Positions 25,628 through 35,745 of a stretch of DNA of 64,000 bases are shown here, piece after piece; the stretch's first letter is position 1; every line of letters begins with the position of its first letter. The DNA lies in the NCBI RefSeq assembly GCF_030689645.1, contig NZ_JAUYFU010000086.1:20673-84672 (forward strand), in the 5' to 3' direction. Below the pieces are notes generated by a model. That model was not told the DNA's origin and did no database searches. It worked only from the letters and a program-made list of their open reading frames with translations. The stretch is from Humidesulfovibrio sp. GTDB taxonomy: Bacteria > Desulfobacterota > Desulfovibrionia > Desulfovibrionales > Desulfovibrionaceae. The position numbers were made by a program, and so were the translations under genes.

Positions 25628-26881
25628 ATGGACAAGCTCATCATCGAAGGCGGCGTGCCCCTGAAAGGCACCATCCAGGTCAGCGGCTCAAAAAATGCGG
25701 CTCTGCCCATCCTCACCGCCTGCCTGCTGGCCAAGGGGCCGGTGCGGCTCACCAACGTGCCGCGGCTGCGCGACATCAACACCACCTTGAAGCTCCTGAA
25801 TATCCTTGGTTGCGAGACCACCTTCGAGGACAACGTGGTGACCGCCCATGTGCGCGAGCTGAAGCCCGAGGCCCCCTATGAACTGGTGAAGACCATGCGC
25901 GCCTCTGTGCTGTGCCTGGGGCCGCTTCTGGGCCTGCTGGGAGAGGCCAAGGTGGCCCTGCCCGGCGGCTGCGCCATTGGCGCGCGTCCCGTCGACCTGC
26001 ACTTGAAGGCGCTGGAGCGCATGGGCGCCAAGTTCATCCTTGATTCCGGATATATCCACGGCATTTGCGGCGGGCTCATCGGCGCGCGCATTATGTTCGA
26101 CTTTCCCACCGTGGGCGGCACCGAGAACCTGCTCATGGCCGCCAGCGTGGCCAAGGGCTGCACCATTCTGGAAAACTGCGCCCGCGAGCCCGAAGTGGTC
26201 GATCTGGCGAATTTCCTCATCGCCATGGGCGCGAAGATCAAGGGCGCTGGCACCAGCGTCATCGAGGTCGAAGGCGTGCGCGAACTGAAGGGCTGCGAGT
26301 ATCGGGTCATGCCCGACCGTATCGAGGCGGGCACCTATCTGGTGGCCGGGGCCATCACCGACGGCGAGCTCAAGCTCATCGACTGCCCTACCGCCGACCT
26401 GGACGCCCTCATCGCCAAGCTGCGCGAAATGAATGTGTCCGTGGAGGACCAGACCGACGGCAGCGTGTTGGTGCGGCGCAACGGCCCGCTCATGGGCGTG
26501 GATGTCGTCACCCAGCCGCACCCCGGCTTTCCCACGGACATGCAGGCCCAGGTCATGGCCCTCATGTGCGTGGCCGAGGGCGCAGGCTCCATTCAGGAGA
26601 AGATCTTCGAGAACCGCTTCATGCACGTGTCCGAGCTGGGCCGCATGGGCGCGCGCATCACCCTGAAGGACCGCACGGCCATGGTGCGAGGCGTGGAGCA
26701 GCTGGAAGGCGCTCCGGTCATGGCCTCCGACCTGCGCGCCAGCGCCTCCCTGGTGCTCGCCGGGCTGGTGGCCAAGGGCACCACGGAAATTCAGCGCATC
26801 TATCACCTGGATCGTGGTTACGAGCGCATGGAGGAGAAGCTCTCCGCCGTGGGCGCGCGCATCCGCCGGGAAAAGGAATAA
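25628..26881 (+). CDS. murA: UDP-N-acetylglucosamine 1-carboxyvinyltransferase
   Basis: The first committed step of peptidoglycan synthesis, moving enolpyruvate from PEP to UDP-GlcNAc in the cytoplasm; 417 residues, standard length. [20 protein letters not shown] and [20 protein letters not shown] open the EPSP-synthase fold. [20 protein letters not shown] holds the catalytic Cys near residue 117, the Cys form that fosfomycin attacks. The late block [17 protein letters not shown] and [20 protein letters not shown] is diagnostic. AAAGGAAAC precedes ATG 25628. Confidence 0.97.
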   Translation: MDKLIIEGGVPLKGTIQVSGSKNAALPILTACLLAKGPVRLTNVPRLRDINTTLKLLNILGCETTFEDNVVTAHVRELKPEAPYELVKTMRASVLCLGPLLGLLGEAKVALPGGCAIGARPVDLHLKALERMGAKFILDSGYIHGICGGLIGARIMFDFPTVGGTENLLMAASVAKGCTILENCAREPEVVDLANFLIAMGAKIKGAGTSVIEVEGVRELKGCEYRVMPDRIEAGTYLVAGAITDGELKLIDCPTADLDALIAKLREMNVSVEDQTDGSVLVRRNGPLMGVDVVTQPHPGFPTDMQAQVMALMCVAEGAGSIQEKIFENRFMHVSELGRMGARITLKDRTAMVRGVEQLEGAPVMASDLRASASLVLAGLVAKGTTEIQRIYHLDRGYERMEEKLSAVGARIRREKE

Positions 26882-26916
26882 TCCGCCAGGTCTGAACCCA
26901 GCCAGCCGGATATTCA

Positions 26917-29436
26917 GTGCGGGCCAGCCAGCTACAGAACGCCGGTGTGGGGGGAGCAGGTGCGACCCCGCCCGGCCTGCTGGCCTGGCAGATTTACTTT
27001 TTGGCCTATGTGGCGGGCATCTGGGCGCTCAGGCACCCGGAGCCCGCCTTGGCCGCCACAGCCTTCTTGTGGCTCGGCCTCATGCTTTTCCGTAGGCCGG
27101 GCATTCTGCCCGGCCTCGTTTCGCTGACCTTTGCCGCCGCCTGCTTCGTCGGCGGCCACGCCCACGCCCGCCTTGTCCTGCCAGATGTCCCCGCCTCTGT
27201 GCCCTCCCAGGTCGGCGAGGCTGCAAAGGTGCGGCTCTCCGGGCGTGTGGCTGCCGTGGCGGACAAGGCTTATGGCCGCATCGAGGTGCTGCTGGAGGAC
27301 GCCAGCGCAACCGTTATCCCAAAACCTGAGCGCGGCGCGGACGAGGATACTCCGGCGGTTGTTCAGCCAATGGCGCAGCCCCTGGCCGTGCCGGGGCGCG
27401 TCGCCTGGGACTGGGACGAGCCGACTTACCGGCCCGCGCCAGGGCAAACGGTGGACGCCGTGCTGCGGCTGCGGCCCGTGCACGGCTTCGCCAACGCGGG
27501 TGGGCCGGATTTCGAATGGCAGCAGCGCTTGCGCGGGGTTTTCTTCCGCGCCTACACGCGCGGCCCGGAGGTGGAGGCCGCATGGGGGCCGCGCCCTGCG
27601 AGTTTCTGGTGGGACCTGCGCGAGGGCCTGCGGGACCGGCTCCTTTCGCATCTGCCGGACACCCAGGGCTCGGCCATAGTGCTGGGTCTGCTGCTGGGCG
27701 ACCGCTCGCGCATCAACCAGGGCGTTACCGAGGAATTGCGCACTGCCGGGCTCTCGCACACTCTGGCCTTGTCCGGCCTGAACGTGGTCTACGTGGCTGT
27801 GCTGGGCCTGGGGTTGGCATGGGCTCTTGGGTTGGCCTGGCCCGGACTTTTCCTGCGCATCCCGCGCCAGAAGCTGGCGATCCTTTTGTCTTTTCCGCTT
27901 GTGGCGGCCTACGTGTGGCTGGGACAGGGCAGCCCGTCCCTGGTGCGTTCGGCCTGGATGTTCGGCTTTTGGGGTCTGCTTCTGCTGCTGGACCGGGGCC
28001 GCGCTTTGGTGGATGGGCTGTTTCTGGCTCTGGTGCTCATCGTGGTCTGGGATCCCCTTTCCGTGTATGACGTGAGCCTGCAGATGTCCGCCGTGGCCGT
28101 GGCCGGGCTGGCGTTTCTGTATCCCTGGCTGAACGGCTTTGTGCCTCATGCGCACGGGGCTTTGGCGCGCTGCCTTCGCCTGGCGTGGGACGCCTTTGCC
28201 TTGACCCTTTCAGCCAATCTGGCGCTCCTGCCGGTCAGCATCTGGTACTTCGGCTCCTATCCGCCAAACTTCCTGCTTAATCTGCCCTGGCTGCCAGTGC
28301 AGGGGCTGGTGGTGCAGGTGCTGGCCATGGCGGGCCTGGGGCTTGCGCCCGTGCCGGGCCTGGATGGCGTGGCCGGGTGGCTGCTTACGGCTGCTTCTGG
28401 TGTGCAGGACTGGATGCTGGCGGTCTTGCACGCATTGATCGTGGACGGCTGGTTCCCTACTTGGGCGCTTTTGCGGCCCCTGTGGCCGGAGCTTCTGGGC
28501 GCTTCGGCGGTGCTGGCCTTGGCCCCGTTCTGCTGGCCCAGGCAGCGTACCTTGCCCCTGGCCTTGCTGCTGGGCGGGCTTCTGCTCATGGCTTGGCCGC
28601 ACGCGGCTTTGCTGTTTGATGACGCTCGCGACGAGGTGCGCCTGACCGTGCTCGACGTGGGCCAGTCCCAGGCTGTGCTGGTGACAGCGCCGGGCGGACG
28701 CCGGGTGCTGGTGGACGGAGGCGGGGCCATGAGCCGCACCTTTGACATTGGGCGCTCCGTGGTCGGACCCGCGCTGGCCTGGGGAAGGGCTCCCAGGCTC
28801 GACGCCGTTGTCATGAGCCACCCGGACGCGGACCACGCGCAAGGGCTGGCCTGGATTCTGCGGCAATTTTCCGTGCAGCGTTTTTTGACCAACGGGCGGT
28901 GGCCCGGAGGCCAGTTGGCTGAGGCTATGGACGCAGCGCTGGTTGAAGGGGTTTCTGGCGGTGCGCTGAAGGCCGAGGTCATGTCTGCGGGCGACAGGCT
29001 TGATCTTGGTTCTGGCGTGGTGCTGGAGGCCCTGCACCCTGCTCTGGGATACGAGGGCAGGGGCGCCAACGACAATTCACTGGTTTTGCGCCTGGTCTGG
29101 CGCGGCGTGCCCCTTGCGTTGTTGCCGGGCGATGTCCAGCGCGATGGCATTGAGGACATGCTTGCGCGGGGAAGCAACATGCGCGCAGGCGTGCTGCTGC
29201 TGCCGCACCATGGCTCGAAGTCCAGTCTGTCGGGTCTGCTCTACGAGGCCGTCGGCCCGGATAGGGCGCTGGTGAGCTGCGGATTTCAGAACCAGCACCG
29301 CTTCCCCAACAAAGATGTGGTGGAGGAGCTGGCAGGGCGCGGCGTCGAAGTATCTGGAACGCCGGAGAACGGCATGATGGAGCTGGTCTGGCGGGCGCCT
29401 GGACGGGATTTCAACTTGCGGGCAGTTCGCCCTTGA
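26917..29436 (+). CDS. comEC: ComEC/Rec2 family DNA internalisation protein
   Basis: An inner membrane channel protein of 839 residues for single-stranded DNA uptake. The N-terminal part has three hydrophobic segments and a DUF4131-type domain. The competence domain includes GSAIVLGLLLGDRSRINQGV, TEELRTAGLSHTLALSGLNV and about eight helices to residue 560. Residues about 565-839 form a metallo-beta-lactamase-like nuclease domain (LTVLDVGQSQAVLV, VVMSHPDADHAQGL, LLLPHHGSKSS). The start is GTG 26917. Its 3' end overlaps the convergent GGDEF-EAL gene by 26 bases. Implies natural competence, or at least its last inner-membrane step. Confidence 0.93.
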   Translation: MRASQLQNAGVGGAGATPPGLLAWQIYFLAYVAGIWALRHPEPALAATAFLWLGLMLFRRPGILPGLVSLTFAAACFVGGHAHARLVLPDVPASVPSQVGEAAKVRLSGRVAAVADKAYGRIEVLLEDASATVIPKPERGADEDTPAVVQPMAQPLAVPGRVAWDWDEPTYRPAPGQTVDAVLRLRPVHGFANAGGPDFEWQQRLRGVFFRAYTRGPEVEAAWGPRPASFWWDLREGLRDRLLSHLPDTQGSAIVLGLLLGDRSRINQGVTEELRTAGLSHTLALSGLNVVYVAVLGLGLAWALGLAWPGLFLRIPRQKLAILLSFPLVAAYVWLGQGSPSLVRSAWMFGFWGLLLLLDRGRALVDGLFLALVLIVVWDPLSVYDVSLQMSAVAVAGLAFLYPWLNGFVPHAHGALARCLRLAWDAFALTLSANLALLPVSIWYFGSYPPNFLLNLPWLPVQGLVVQVLAMAGLGLAPVPGLDGVAGWLLTAASGVQDWMLAVLHALIVDGWFPTWALLRPLWPELLGASAVLALAPFCWPRQRTLPLALLLGGLLLMAWPHAALLFDDARDEVRLTVLDVGQSQAVLVTAPGGRRVLVDGGGAMSRTFDIGRSVVGPALAWGRAPRLDAVVMSHPDADHAQGLAWILRQFSVQRFLTNGRWPGGQLAEAMDAALVEGVSGGALKAEVMSAGDRLDLGSGVVLEALHPALGYEGRGANDNSLVLRLVWRGVPLALLPGDVQRDGIEDMLARGSNMRAGVLLLPHHGSKSSLSGLLYEAVGPDRALVSCGFQNQHRFPNKDVVEELAGRGVEVSGTPENGMMELVWRAPGRDFNLRAVRP

Positions 29437-32005
29437 GGCGTGGCTCTGCCGGAGTCTGGGCGCTGCTGACCAGGTATTCCCAGGCTTGCTGCGCGGGCAG
29501 TGGCTTGGAATACAGGTAGCCCTGGGCAAATTCGCAGTGCAGGCTGCGCAGCAGTTCGCTCTGGCCCACGCGCTCCACGCCCTCGGCGATGACCTGAAGT
29601 TGGAGGGAGTGGGCCAGGCTGATGATGGCCTTGACTATCTCCAGCCCTTCCGGGCCGAGTTCGATGCGCTTGATGAAGGACAGGTCGATCTTGAGGGTGT
29701 CGAGGGGGAATTGCTGCAGGCTGCTCATGGACGAATAGCCCGTGCCGAAGTCGTCCAGGGACAGGGCGATGCCCAGGGCCTTGAGTCTGCGAAGCTTGTC
29801 CACCGCGCTGGCGGCGTTGTCCATAATGGCCGATTCCGTGATTTCGAGCTTCAGGGCGTTGGGCGGCAGGCCGGTTTCGGCCAGCACGGTTTTTACTGTC
29901 TCAACCAGGGTCGGGTCCGAGAACTGCCGGGGCGAAAGGTTGACGCTCATGACCAGATTGCGGGCTTGTGGCAAGTTCTCGCGCCATTCATGAAGGGTCT
30001 GGCTGGCCTCACGCAACACCATCATGCCGATGTCCACGATGAGGCCGGTGTCCTCTGCAACGGGGATGAACTCTGCGGGCGAGATCAGCCCCTTGAGCGG
30101 GTGGTTCCAGCGGATCAACGCCTCAAAGCCCTGCAAGGTTGCCTTGCCGTTCATCTGCACAATGGGCTGGTAGACAAGGAAAAATTCGCCACGACCAATG
30201 GCCCGGCGCAGGTCTGTCTCCAGAACAAGAAGTCTGCTGGCGCGGTCCAGCATGCCCTGGGTGAATGCCTTGAAGCGGTTTCGCCCTGCCTTTTTTGCCT
30301 GGTGCATGGCCACGTTGGCGTTGCGCAAGAGGTCTGCGGGTGTTTCCGCGCCCTGCATGCCCAGTGTTATGCCCAGGCTGGCGGTGAGCTGGATCTCGTG
30401 TCCGCCCAGCATGAAGGGCTGGCGGAGGGTCTGGCGGATGCGCTGCACGGCCTGGATGGTCTCGCGCGGGGAGGCAAGCTCCTCCAGGATGATGACGAAC
30501 TCATCGCCGCCGAAACGCGACACTGTGTCAAAGGAGCGAATGCTGCTGCGCAGCATATCGGCCACGGCGATGAGCACCTGGTCGCCGAAGGCATGGCCCA
30601 GGCTGTCATTCAGCACCTTGAAGCGGTCCAGGTCGAGGAAGATGACGGAGAAACAGGATGGTTTGCGGCGACGGCTGCGCTCCATGGCCTGCTGGATGCG
30701 GTCCAGGCACAGGGTGCGGTTGGCGAGTCCTGTGAGAGGGTCGTGCAGGGCCAGGTGGCGCAGCTGGATCTCCATCTCTTTTCGGTCGGTGATGTCGCGC
30801 AGGGAAATGCGGCTGCCGAGGGATCCGCCGTTGCCTCCCATGACCTCGCGCTTCACCTCGTTTACCCAGCGCAGGGAGCCGTTCTTGTGGTGGATGCGGT
30901 AGTCCAGGGATTCGTCGTCGATGCTGAGGGCGTGGAACTGCCGCCAGGATGTCAGGTCGGCCTCATGGACCAGTTCTTCAAGGCCCAGCGGCCTGGACAG
31001 GAAATAGTCGCGCGGGTAGCCGGTGATGCGCTCGCACGAGGGACTTACGTAGAGCATCGCCCCCGTGGGGCTGATCCAGCACTCCATGCCGTGGGTGTAC
31101 TCGGCCACGATGCGGTGGCGGTCCTCGCTCTCATGCAGGGCCAGTTCGGTCTGCACCTGGCGGGTTATGTCAACGGCGATGCCGCCCACCGCGAAGGGCT
31201 TGCCGTTTTCCATGAGCGGGAACTTTGTGGTTTGAAAATGGATGGTTTCGCCATGTCCATGGTGGGCCGTCTCCAGTGTCAGGAGTGGTTGTCCCTCCCT
31301 GAGAACATAACTGTCATTTTCGTTCAGCGAATTCGCCACCTTTTCTGGCCACAGCTCCCAGTCGGTCTTGCCAACGATCTCCGAGATGGGGCGGTTAAGG
31401 ACTCGGGCGAAGGCGGGGTTGCAGAACAGGAAACGGCCCTGCGCATCCTTGGCGAAGGTTAGGGCGGGCGAATTGTCTATAAACATGGTGAAAAGTTGGC
31501 GGCTTTTGTTCAGTTCCGCTTCGATCATCAGCCGCACGGTTACGTCGCGGGCGATGACCACGGCATAACCCTTGCCCGCAAAGGAGTGCAGGGTGACCGT
31601 GATTTCGATGGGCACGCTGCGGCCTGCACCGCCGGAAAGGGCAGTGATGATGTGCCCGTTGCGGAACTGCACCTGCCCTGTGGCTACGCCTTCAGTTTCC
31701 AACGCCCCGGCGTAGCGCGCGGCGATCTCCTGCGGAAAGAAGCGCGAAATGCCCTCGCCCAGCACTTGGTCCCGTGAAAGGCCCAGCATCATGAGCGCGG
31801 TTTCGTTGACGTCGGCCACGGTCCAATCGTCGGTGAGAAACATGAAGATGGCGTCGTTGGCGTGGTCAACCACAGCGCGGAAACGCTCCAGCTCATCCAG
31901 TTTGCGGCGCAGCTCCGGGTAATAGCTCTTGGCCATGGAGCGCTCGCCCAGGCCGATGAGCCTGTCGCGCAGGGAGTGCCCGTTCTTCTGGTTCTCAGAG
32001 GGCAT
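29411..32005 (-). CDS. PAS-PAS-PAS-GGDEF-EAL signalling protein
   Basis: A cytoplasmic c-di-GMP enzyme of 864 residues with no clear membrane helix. Three PAS domains lie at about 40-155, 165-285 and 295-410 (for example FMFLTDDWTVADVNETALMM and GRFLFCNPAFARVLNRPISE). The GGDEF cyclase domain is at about 415-575 with an intact active site in VSRFGGDEFVIILEEL. The EAL phosphodiesterase domain is at about 590-845 with LQGFEALIRWNHPLKG, SLDDFGTGYSSMSSL and VIAEGVER intact. Both activities may therefore be live; which dominates cannot be told. It overlaps the upstream alcohol dehydrogenase gene by 11 bases, so it is cotranscribed, and converges on comEC. Confidence 0.95.
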   Translation of the reverse strand: MPSENQKNGHSLRDRLIGLGERSMAKSYYPELRRKLDELERFRAVVDHANDAIFMFLTDDWTVADVNETALMMLGLSRDQVLGEGISRFFPQEIAARYAGALETEGVATGQVQFRNGHIITALSGGAGRSVPIEITVTLHSFAGKGYAVVIARDVTVRLMIEAELNKSRQLFTMFIDNSPALTFAKDAQGRFLFCNPAFARVLNRPISEIVGKTDWELWPEKVANSLNENDSYVLREGQPLLTLETAHHGHGETIHFQTTKFPLMENGKPFAVGGIAVDITRQVQTELALHESEDRHRIVAEYTHGMECWISPTGAMLYVSPSCERITGYPRDYFLSRPLGLEELVHEADLTSWRQFHALSIDDESLDYRIHHKNGSLRWVNEVKREVMGGNGGSLGSRISLRDITDRKEMEIQLRHLALHDPLTGLANRTLCLDRIQQAMERSRRRKPSCFSVIFLDLDRFKVLNDSLGHAFGDQVLIAVADMLRSSIRSFDTVSRFGGDEFVIILEELASPRETIQAVQRIRQTLRQPFMLGGHEIQLTASLGITLGMQGAETPADLLRNANVAMHQAKKAGRNRFKAFTQGMLDRASRLLVLETDLRRAIGRGEFFLVYQPIVQMNGKATLQGFEALIRWNHPLKGLISPAEFIPVAEDTGLIVDIGMMVLREASQTLHEWRENLPQARNLVMSVNLSPRQFSDPTLVETVKTVLAETGLPPNALKLEITESAIMDNAASAVDKLRRLKALGIALSLDDFGTGYSSMSSLQQFPLDTLKIDLSFIKRIELGPEGLEIVKAIISLAHSLQLQVIAEGVERVGQSELLRSLHCEFAQGYLYSKPLPAQQAWEYLVSSAQTPAEPRLKGELPAS

Positions 32006-33164
32006 TTTGGTACACGGCGCGTATGTCTCCCGCCGTGGGGGCCTTGGGGTTGGTAACCATGCAGGGGTCGTTCATGGCAAATGCCGTGAGCCCATCCAGG
32101 TGGGCCGGGGTGACGCCCAGGGAGGCCAGGCCTTCGGTGGTGCCGACGGCGGCCTTGAGGGCGCGCACCTGGGCCAGCACGGCCTGAAGTTTGTCGTCGT
32201 GGCTGGCCGAGGGTGATAGTCGCGCGCCCATGGCCTGGGCGATGTCTGCGTACCGGTCCGGCGCGGAGTCGAAGTTGTAGGCGATGACGTGGTCAAGCAG
32301 CATGGCGTTGCACTGGCCGTGGGGCAGGTCCATGAGTCCGCCCAGACTATGGGCCATGGCGTGCACAGCGCCCAGGATGGCGTTTGAGAACGCCAGGCCA
32401 GCGTACATGCTCCCGAGCATCATGCCCGCGCGGGCCTCGGCGTCTTCTGGCCGGGTGATCGCCCGCGGCAGGTGCCGCGCAATGCGCTTTACGGCCTCCA
32501 GGGCGAAGAGGTCGGTGGTGGGGCCGTGGGCGTTGGACACGTAGGCTTCTATGGCGTGTGTCAGCGCGTCCACGCCGGTATGGGCCGTAAGATTCGGCGG
32601 CATGCTCAGGGTCAGCAGGGGGTCGATGAGCGCAACATCCGGCACCATGGCCTTGCTGACGATGGCGATTTTAACCTTGCGCGTGGTGTCGTTGATGATG
32701 GCGAATTGAGATACATCGGCGGAGCTGCCCGCCGTTGTGGGGACGCAGATGAGGGGGGGGCCGGGGTTTGCCACATTGTCAACACCCTCAAACTCCAGCA
32801 CATTACAATCGTTGGACACCACGATGCCGATGCCCTTGGCGCAGTCCATGGGGCTGCCGCCGCCCACGGCCACGATGGAGTCGCAGGCCTTGGCCCGGAA
32901 CATCTCCGCTCCGTGCATGACCTCGAAGTCGCGCGGGTTGGCGTGCACGTCCGAGAACAGCTCCAATTTGACGCCCGCAGTGTGGATGCTGTCCAAGACG
33001 CCGGGAAACCAGGGCAGTTCTAGGATGCCTGGGTCTGTGACGAGCAGCACCCTGCGCGCGCCAAGGTTTTGCACGTACCTGCCCGCAAGGGAGGCGGCGC
33101 CAGCGCCAAATACTGATTCCGGAGCAAGAAACTTGCGCAGTTCAAGCAGTGACGCTGTATGCAT
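31995..33164 (-). CDS. Iron-containing alcohol dehydrogenase
   Basis: A group III (Fe-dependent) NAD(P) alcohol dehydrogenase of 389 residues, standard length. The Rossmann-like part has GARRVLLVTDPGILELPW and DSIVAVGGGSPMDCAKGIGI. The metal-binding part has TAHTGVDALTHAIEAYVS, ILGAVHAMAHSLGGLMDLPH and HGQCNAMLL with the conserved His residues. I chose ATG 33164 with GGAGGAG about 5 bases upstream; an in-frame start 105 bases earlier has no ribosome site. In sulfate reducers such enzymes oxidise ethanol and other short alcohols as electron donors. It overlaps the c-di-GMP gene that follows. Confidence 0.93.
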   Translation of the reverse strand: MHTASLLELRKFLAPESVFGAGAASLAGRYVQNLGARRVLLVTDPGILELPWFPGVLDSIHTAGVKLELFSDVHANPRDFEVMHGAEMFRAKACDSIVAVGGGSPMDCAKGIGIVVSNDCNVLEFEGVDNVANPGPPLICVPTTAGSSADVSQFAIINDTTRKVKIAIVSKAMVPDVALIDPLLTLSMPPNLTAHTGVDALTHAIEAYVSNAHGPTTDLFALEAVKRIARHLPRAITRPEDAEARAGMMLGSMYAGLAFSNAILGAVHAMAHSLGGLMDLPHGQCNAMLLDHVIAYNFDSAPDRYADIAQAMGARLSPSASHDDKLQAVLAQVRALKAAVGTTEGLASLGVTPAHLDGLTAFAMNDPCMVTNPKAPTAGDIRAVYQNAL

Positions 33165-33274
33165 GGCGCTCCTCCGTCCGGAAGTTCTGTACGTATCATG
33201 TGCTGAGTTTACATCACCTTCTACTCCAGCATTATGACGAATGGAAGAGGGTTTGGATAATTCTCGCAAAGTGA

Positions 33275-34090
33275 TTAGTAGCGCCAGGTTTGACCAGCGC
33301 AGAGATTATGCACGCAGCGCCCAGGCAGAAGGCTTCGAAGCGCTTCAACGCGGTCTGGGCCAGTGCAATGCCCAGCTATGAGGTTATTGACTGCGTATTG
33401 CGTAAGAGCCTGGGCGGTTTCCGCCACTGCCTCCGGTGCGGCCTTGTACAGGTGCAATCCGCCCAGCACCGCGTGGAACGACCGGCTACCCAGGCGCTCT
33501 GCCGCGCAGGCCAGGGAGTTGGCCAGCCCGCTGTGGCAGCAGCCAAGAATCACCACAGGGCCTTTGTCCGTTTCCAGTACAAGGAAGGAATCATCAGGCA
33601 CTGTGTCGGGCTGGCTGCCGGCAGGGTCGAGGGAGAAGCCCTGCACGGCCTGGAAGCGACCGGGCTCGCGTGGGATGTCCGTGATGAGCGTCAGGCCGGG
33701 CGCAAGTTGTGTAACTGGCCCTGCGGGGACGAAGGCAGGCAAGGGTGCGGGCGGGCCGATATGCCGGGCTTTGCCTTTTTCCTTGGCATACCGCGCGCTG
33801 GCGCAGGCGGGGTGGGCGTGGACGGCGCCGGTGAAGCCTGCGGACATGAGTGCTTCGAGCCCGCCAGTGTGGTCGAAGTGCCCGTGGCTCAAAGCCAAGC
33901 CGCGCGCCGAGGTCGCATCGACGCCCAGGGCGGCGGCGTTCTGCAGGAACAAGGCGGTCTGGCCGGTGTCCCAGAGCCACAGGCCGTCGCTATCGCCCAG
34001 ATCAATGGCGAGAGAAAGACCCCACTCGCAGCCGCAAGCGGGGTCTGATGTTTCGTTGTCGCACAGGACGACGACGCGCCGGGCGGGCAT
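33275..34090 (-). CDS. MBL-fold metallo-hydrolase
   Basis: A 271-residue metallo-beta-lactamase-fold protein of the group that includes methanopterin-type phosphate synthase homologues; substrate unknown. The metal motif is LALSHGHFDHTGGLEA (His-x-His-x-Asp-His), with CDNETSDPACGCEWGLSLAI at the start, GPVVILGCCHSGLANSL in the middle and GGLHLY and IAGHCTG toward the end. ATG 34090 lies 5 bases past the cimA stop, so it is the last gene of the pdxJ-cimA operon. No strong ribosome site is visible, so coupling to cimA is likely. Confidence 0.88.
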   Translation of the reverse strand: MPARRVVVLCDNETSDPACGCEWGLSLAIDLGDSDGLWLWDTGQTALFLQNAAALGVDATSARGLALSHGHFDHTGGLEALMSAGFTGAVHAHPACASARYAKEKGKARHIGPPAPLPAFVPAGPVTQLAPGLTLITDIPREPGRFQAVQGFSLDPAGSQPDTVPDDSFLVLETDKGPVVILGCCHSGLANSLACAAERLGSRSFHAVLGGLHLYKAAPEAVAETAQALTQYAVNNLIAGHCTGPDRVEALRSLLPGRCVHNLCAGQTWRY

Positions 34091-34095
34091 TGGTT

Positions 34096-35724
34096 CTATT
34101 TGGCCGCCGGGGCGTCGTGCTTGCCGCCGGGCTTGGGCCACTTCTGCGGGTCGTCCTTGAAGAGCTTGTAGTTGATGGAATCAACCAGAGCCTGCCAACT
34201 GGCCTCGATGATGTTGTGCGAGACGCCAACGGTGGTCCAGCGGTCCAGCTTGTCGCCGGACTCGATGAGCACGCGTACGTAGGAGGCCGTGCCGCCGCCG
34301 TTCTTGTCCACCAGGGACATGACGCGCACCTTGAAGTCAAGGAGGCGCATCTGCGCCAGGTTGGGGTAGGAGGGCTCCAGGGCGCGGCGCAGGGCCATGT
34401 CCAGCGCGTTCACCGGGCCTCGGCCCGTGGCCGCCGTGTGGGCCACCTCGCCGCGCACCTGCAACATCACCGTGGCCTCGGAGAACGGCTCCGCGTCCAC
34501 GCTCATGGCGTCCAGCACGCGGAAGTTCACCAGCTGGAAGTAGCGTTTGCTCCAGCCCATCATGCGGAAGAACAGGATCTCGTAGCTGGCCTCGGCCACG
34601 GAATAGTCGTAGCCCGTGGATTCCCGGCGCTTGAGTTCGGCCAGGAGGTCCAGCACCGCTGGATCGTCCTTGTCCAGGTCGTAGCCGTACTGCCGGGCCT
34701 TGAACAGGATGTTGCTGCGGCCCGCAAGGTCGGAAAGCAGCACGCGGCTCGCATTGCCTACATGGGCCGGGTCGATGTGCTCGTAGGTTTGCGGGTTCTT
34801 CACAACTGCGCTCACGTGGATGCCGCCCTTGTGGGCGAAGGCCGAGCCGCCCACGTAGGGCTGGCGCGGGAAAGGCCGCTGGTTGGCGGTCTCCGCCACG
34901 TAGTTGGCCACCCGGGCGAGCTTCTTCATGTTCTCCGGCCCGATGGTGCGCACGCCGAGCTTCAGCTCCAGGTTGGGGATGATGGAGCAGAGGTTGGCGT
35001 TGCCGCAGCGTTCGCCATAGCCGTTCATGGTGCCCTGCACCTGCACCGCGCCCAGGCGCACCGCCTCAATGCTGTTGGCCACGGCCAGTTCTGCGTCGTT
35101 GTGGGTGTGGATGCCCAGGGCCGCGCCGGGAAGCGCCGCTTGGACCTTCTGGATGATCTCCGAGACCTCCATGGGCATTGTTCCGCCGTTGGTGTCGCAG
35201 AGCACCAGCACGTCGGTCCCGGCCTCGCGCGCGGCTTTGAGGCAGGCGATGGCATACTCAGGGTTGGCCTTGAAACCGTCGAAGAAGTGCTCCGCGTCGA
35301 AGAACAGCTCCTTCAGGCTTGGCCGCAAAAAGGCCAGGCTGCCGGAGATGAGCTCCAGGTTGCGCGGCAGGCTCACGCGCAGGGCGTGGGTCACGTGGAA
35401 GTCCCAGGTCTTGCCGAAGATGGCGGCAGCCGTGACCTGGGCCTCGATGATGGCCTTGAGGTTCGGATCGCTCTCGGGCGATGTCTTGGCGCTGTGGGTG
35501 CTGCCAAAGGCCGAGATTACGGCGTTCTTCATTTCGTAATTCGTGATTTCCTTGAAGAACTGCCTGTCCGTCGGGTTTGATCCGGGCCAGCCGCCCTCAA
35601 TGTAGTGCACGCCTAGCTCGTCCAGTTTGTGCGCAATGCGGATCTTGTCCTCGGTGGTGAGGTGTAGTTCTTCCGCCTGTGTGCCGTCCCGGAGAGTGGT
35701 GTCGTAGATGCTGGCCTGGCGCAT
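34096..35724 (-). CDS. cimA: (R)-citramalate synthase
   Basis: Condenses pyruvate and acetyl-CoA to citramalate, the threonine-independent entry to isoleucine; 542 residues, fitting the TIGR00977 CimA group rather than LeuA. The DRE-TIM barrel opens with YDTTLRDGTQAEELHLTTED, with HYIEGGWPGSNPTD, LCDTNGGTMPMEVSE, GIHTHNDAELAVANS and NGYGERCGNANLCSIIPN. The C-terminal third is the regulatory domain. ATG 35724 has AAGG 6 bases upstream; a second ATG at 35730 sits on top of that site. It follows lysC by 21 bases, so aspartate-family and isoleucine control are joined in one operon. The true 2-isopropylmalate synthase is leuA at 56436. Confidence 0.94.
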   Translation of the reverse strand: MRQASIYDTTLRDGTQAEELHLTTEDKIRIAHKLDELGVHYIEGGWPGSNPTDRQFFKEITNYEMKNAVISAFGSTHSAKTSPESDPNLKAIIEAQVTAAAIFGKTWDFHVTHALRVSLPRNLELISGSLAFLRPSLKELFFDAEHFFDGFKANPEYAIACLKAAREAGTDVLVLCDTNGGTMPMEVSEIIQKVQAALPGAALGIHTHNDAELAVANSIEAVRLGAVQVQGTMNGYGERCGNANLCSIIPNLELKLGVRTIGPENMKKLARVANYVAETANQRPFPRQPYVGGSAFAHKGGIHVSAVVKNPQTYEHIDPAHVGNASRVLLSDLAGRSNILFKARQYGYDLDKDDPAVLDLLAELKRRESTGYDYSVAEASYEILFFRMMGWSKRYFQLVNFRVLDAMSVDAEPFSEATVMLQVRGEVAHTAATGRGPVNALDMALRRALEPSYPNLAQMRLLDFKVRVMSLVDKNGGGTASYVRVLIESGDKLDRWTTVGVSHNIIEASWQALVDSINYKLFKDDPQKWPKPGGKHDAPAAK

Positions 35725-35745
35725 GGTCATCCTTGTGCTATGGAG

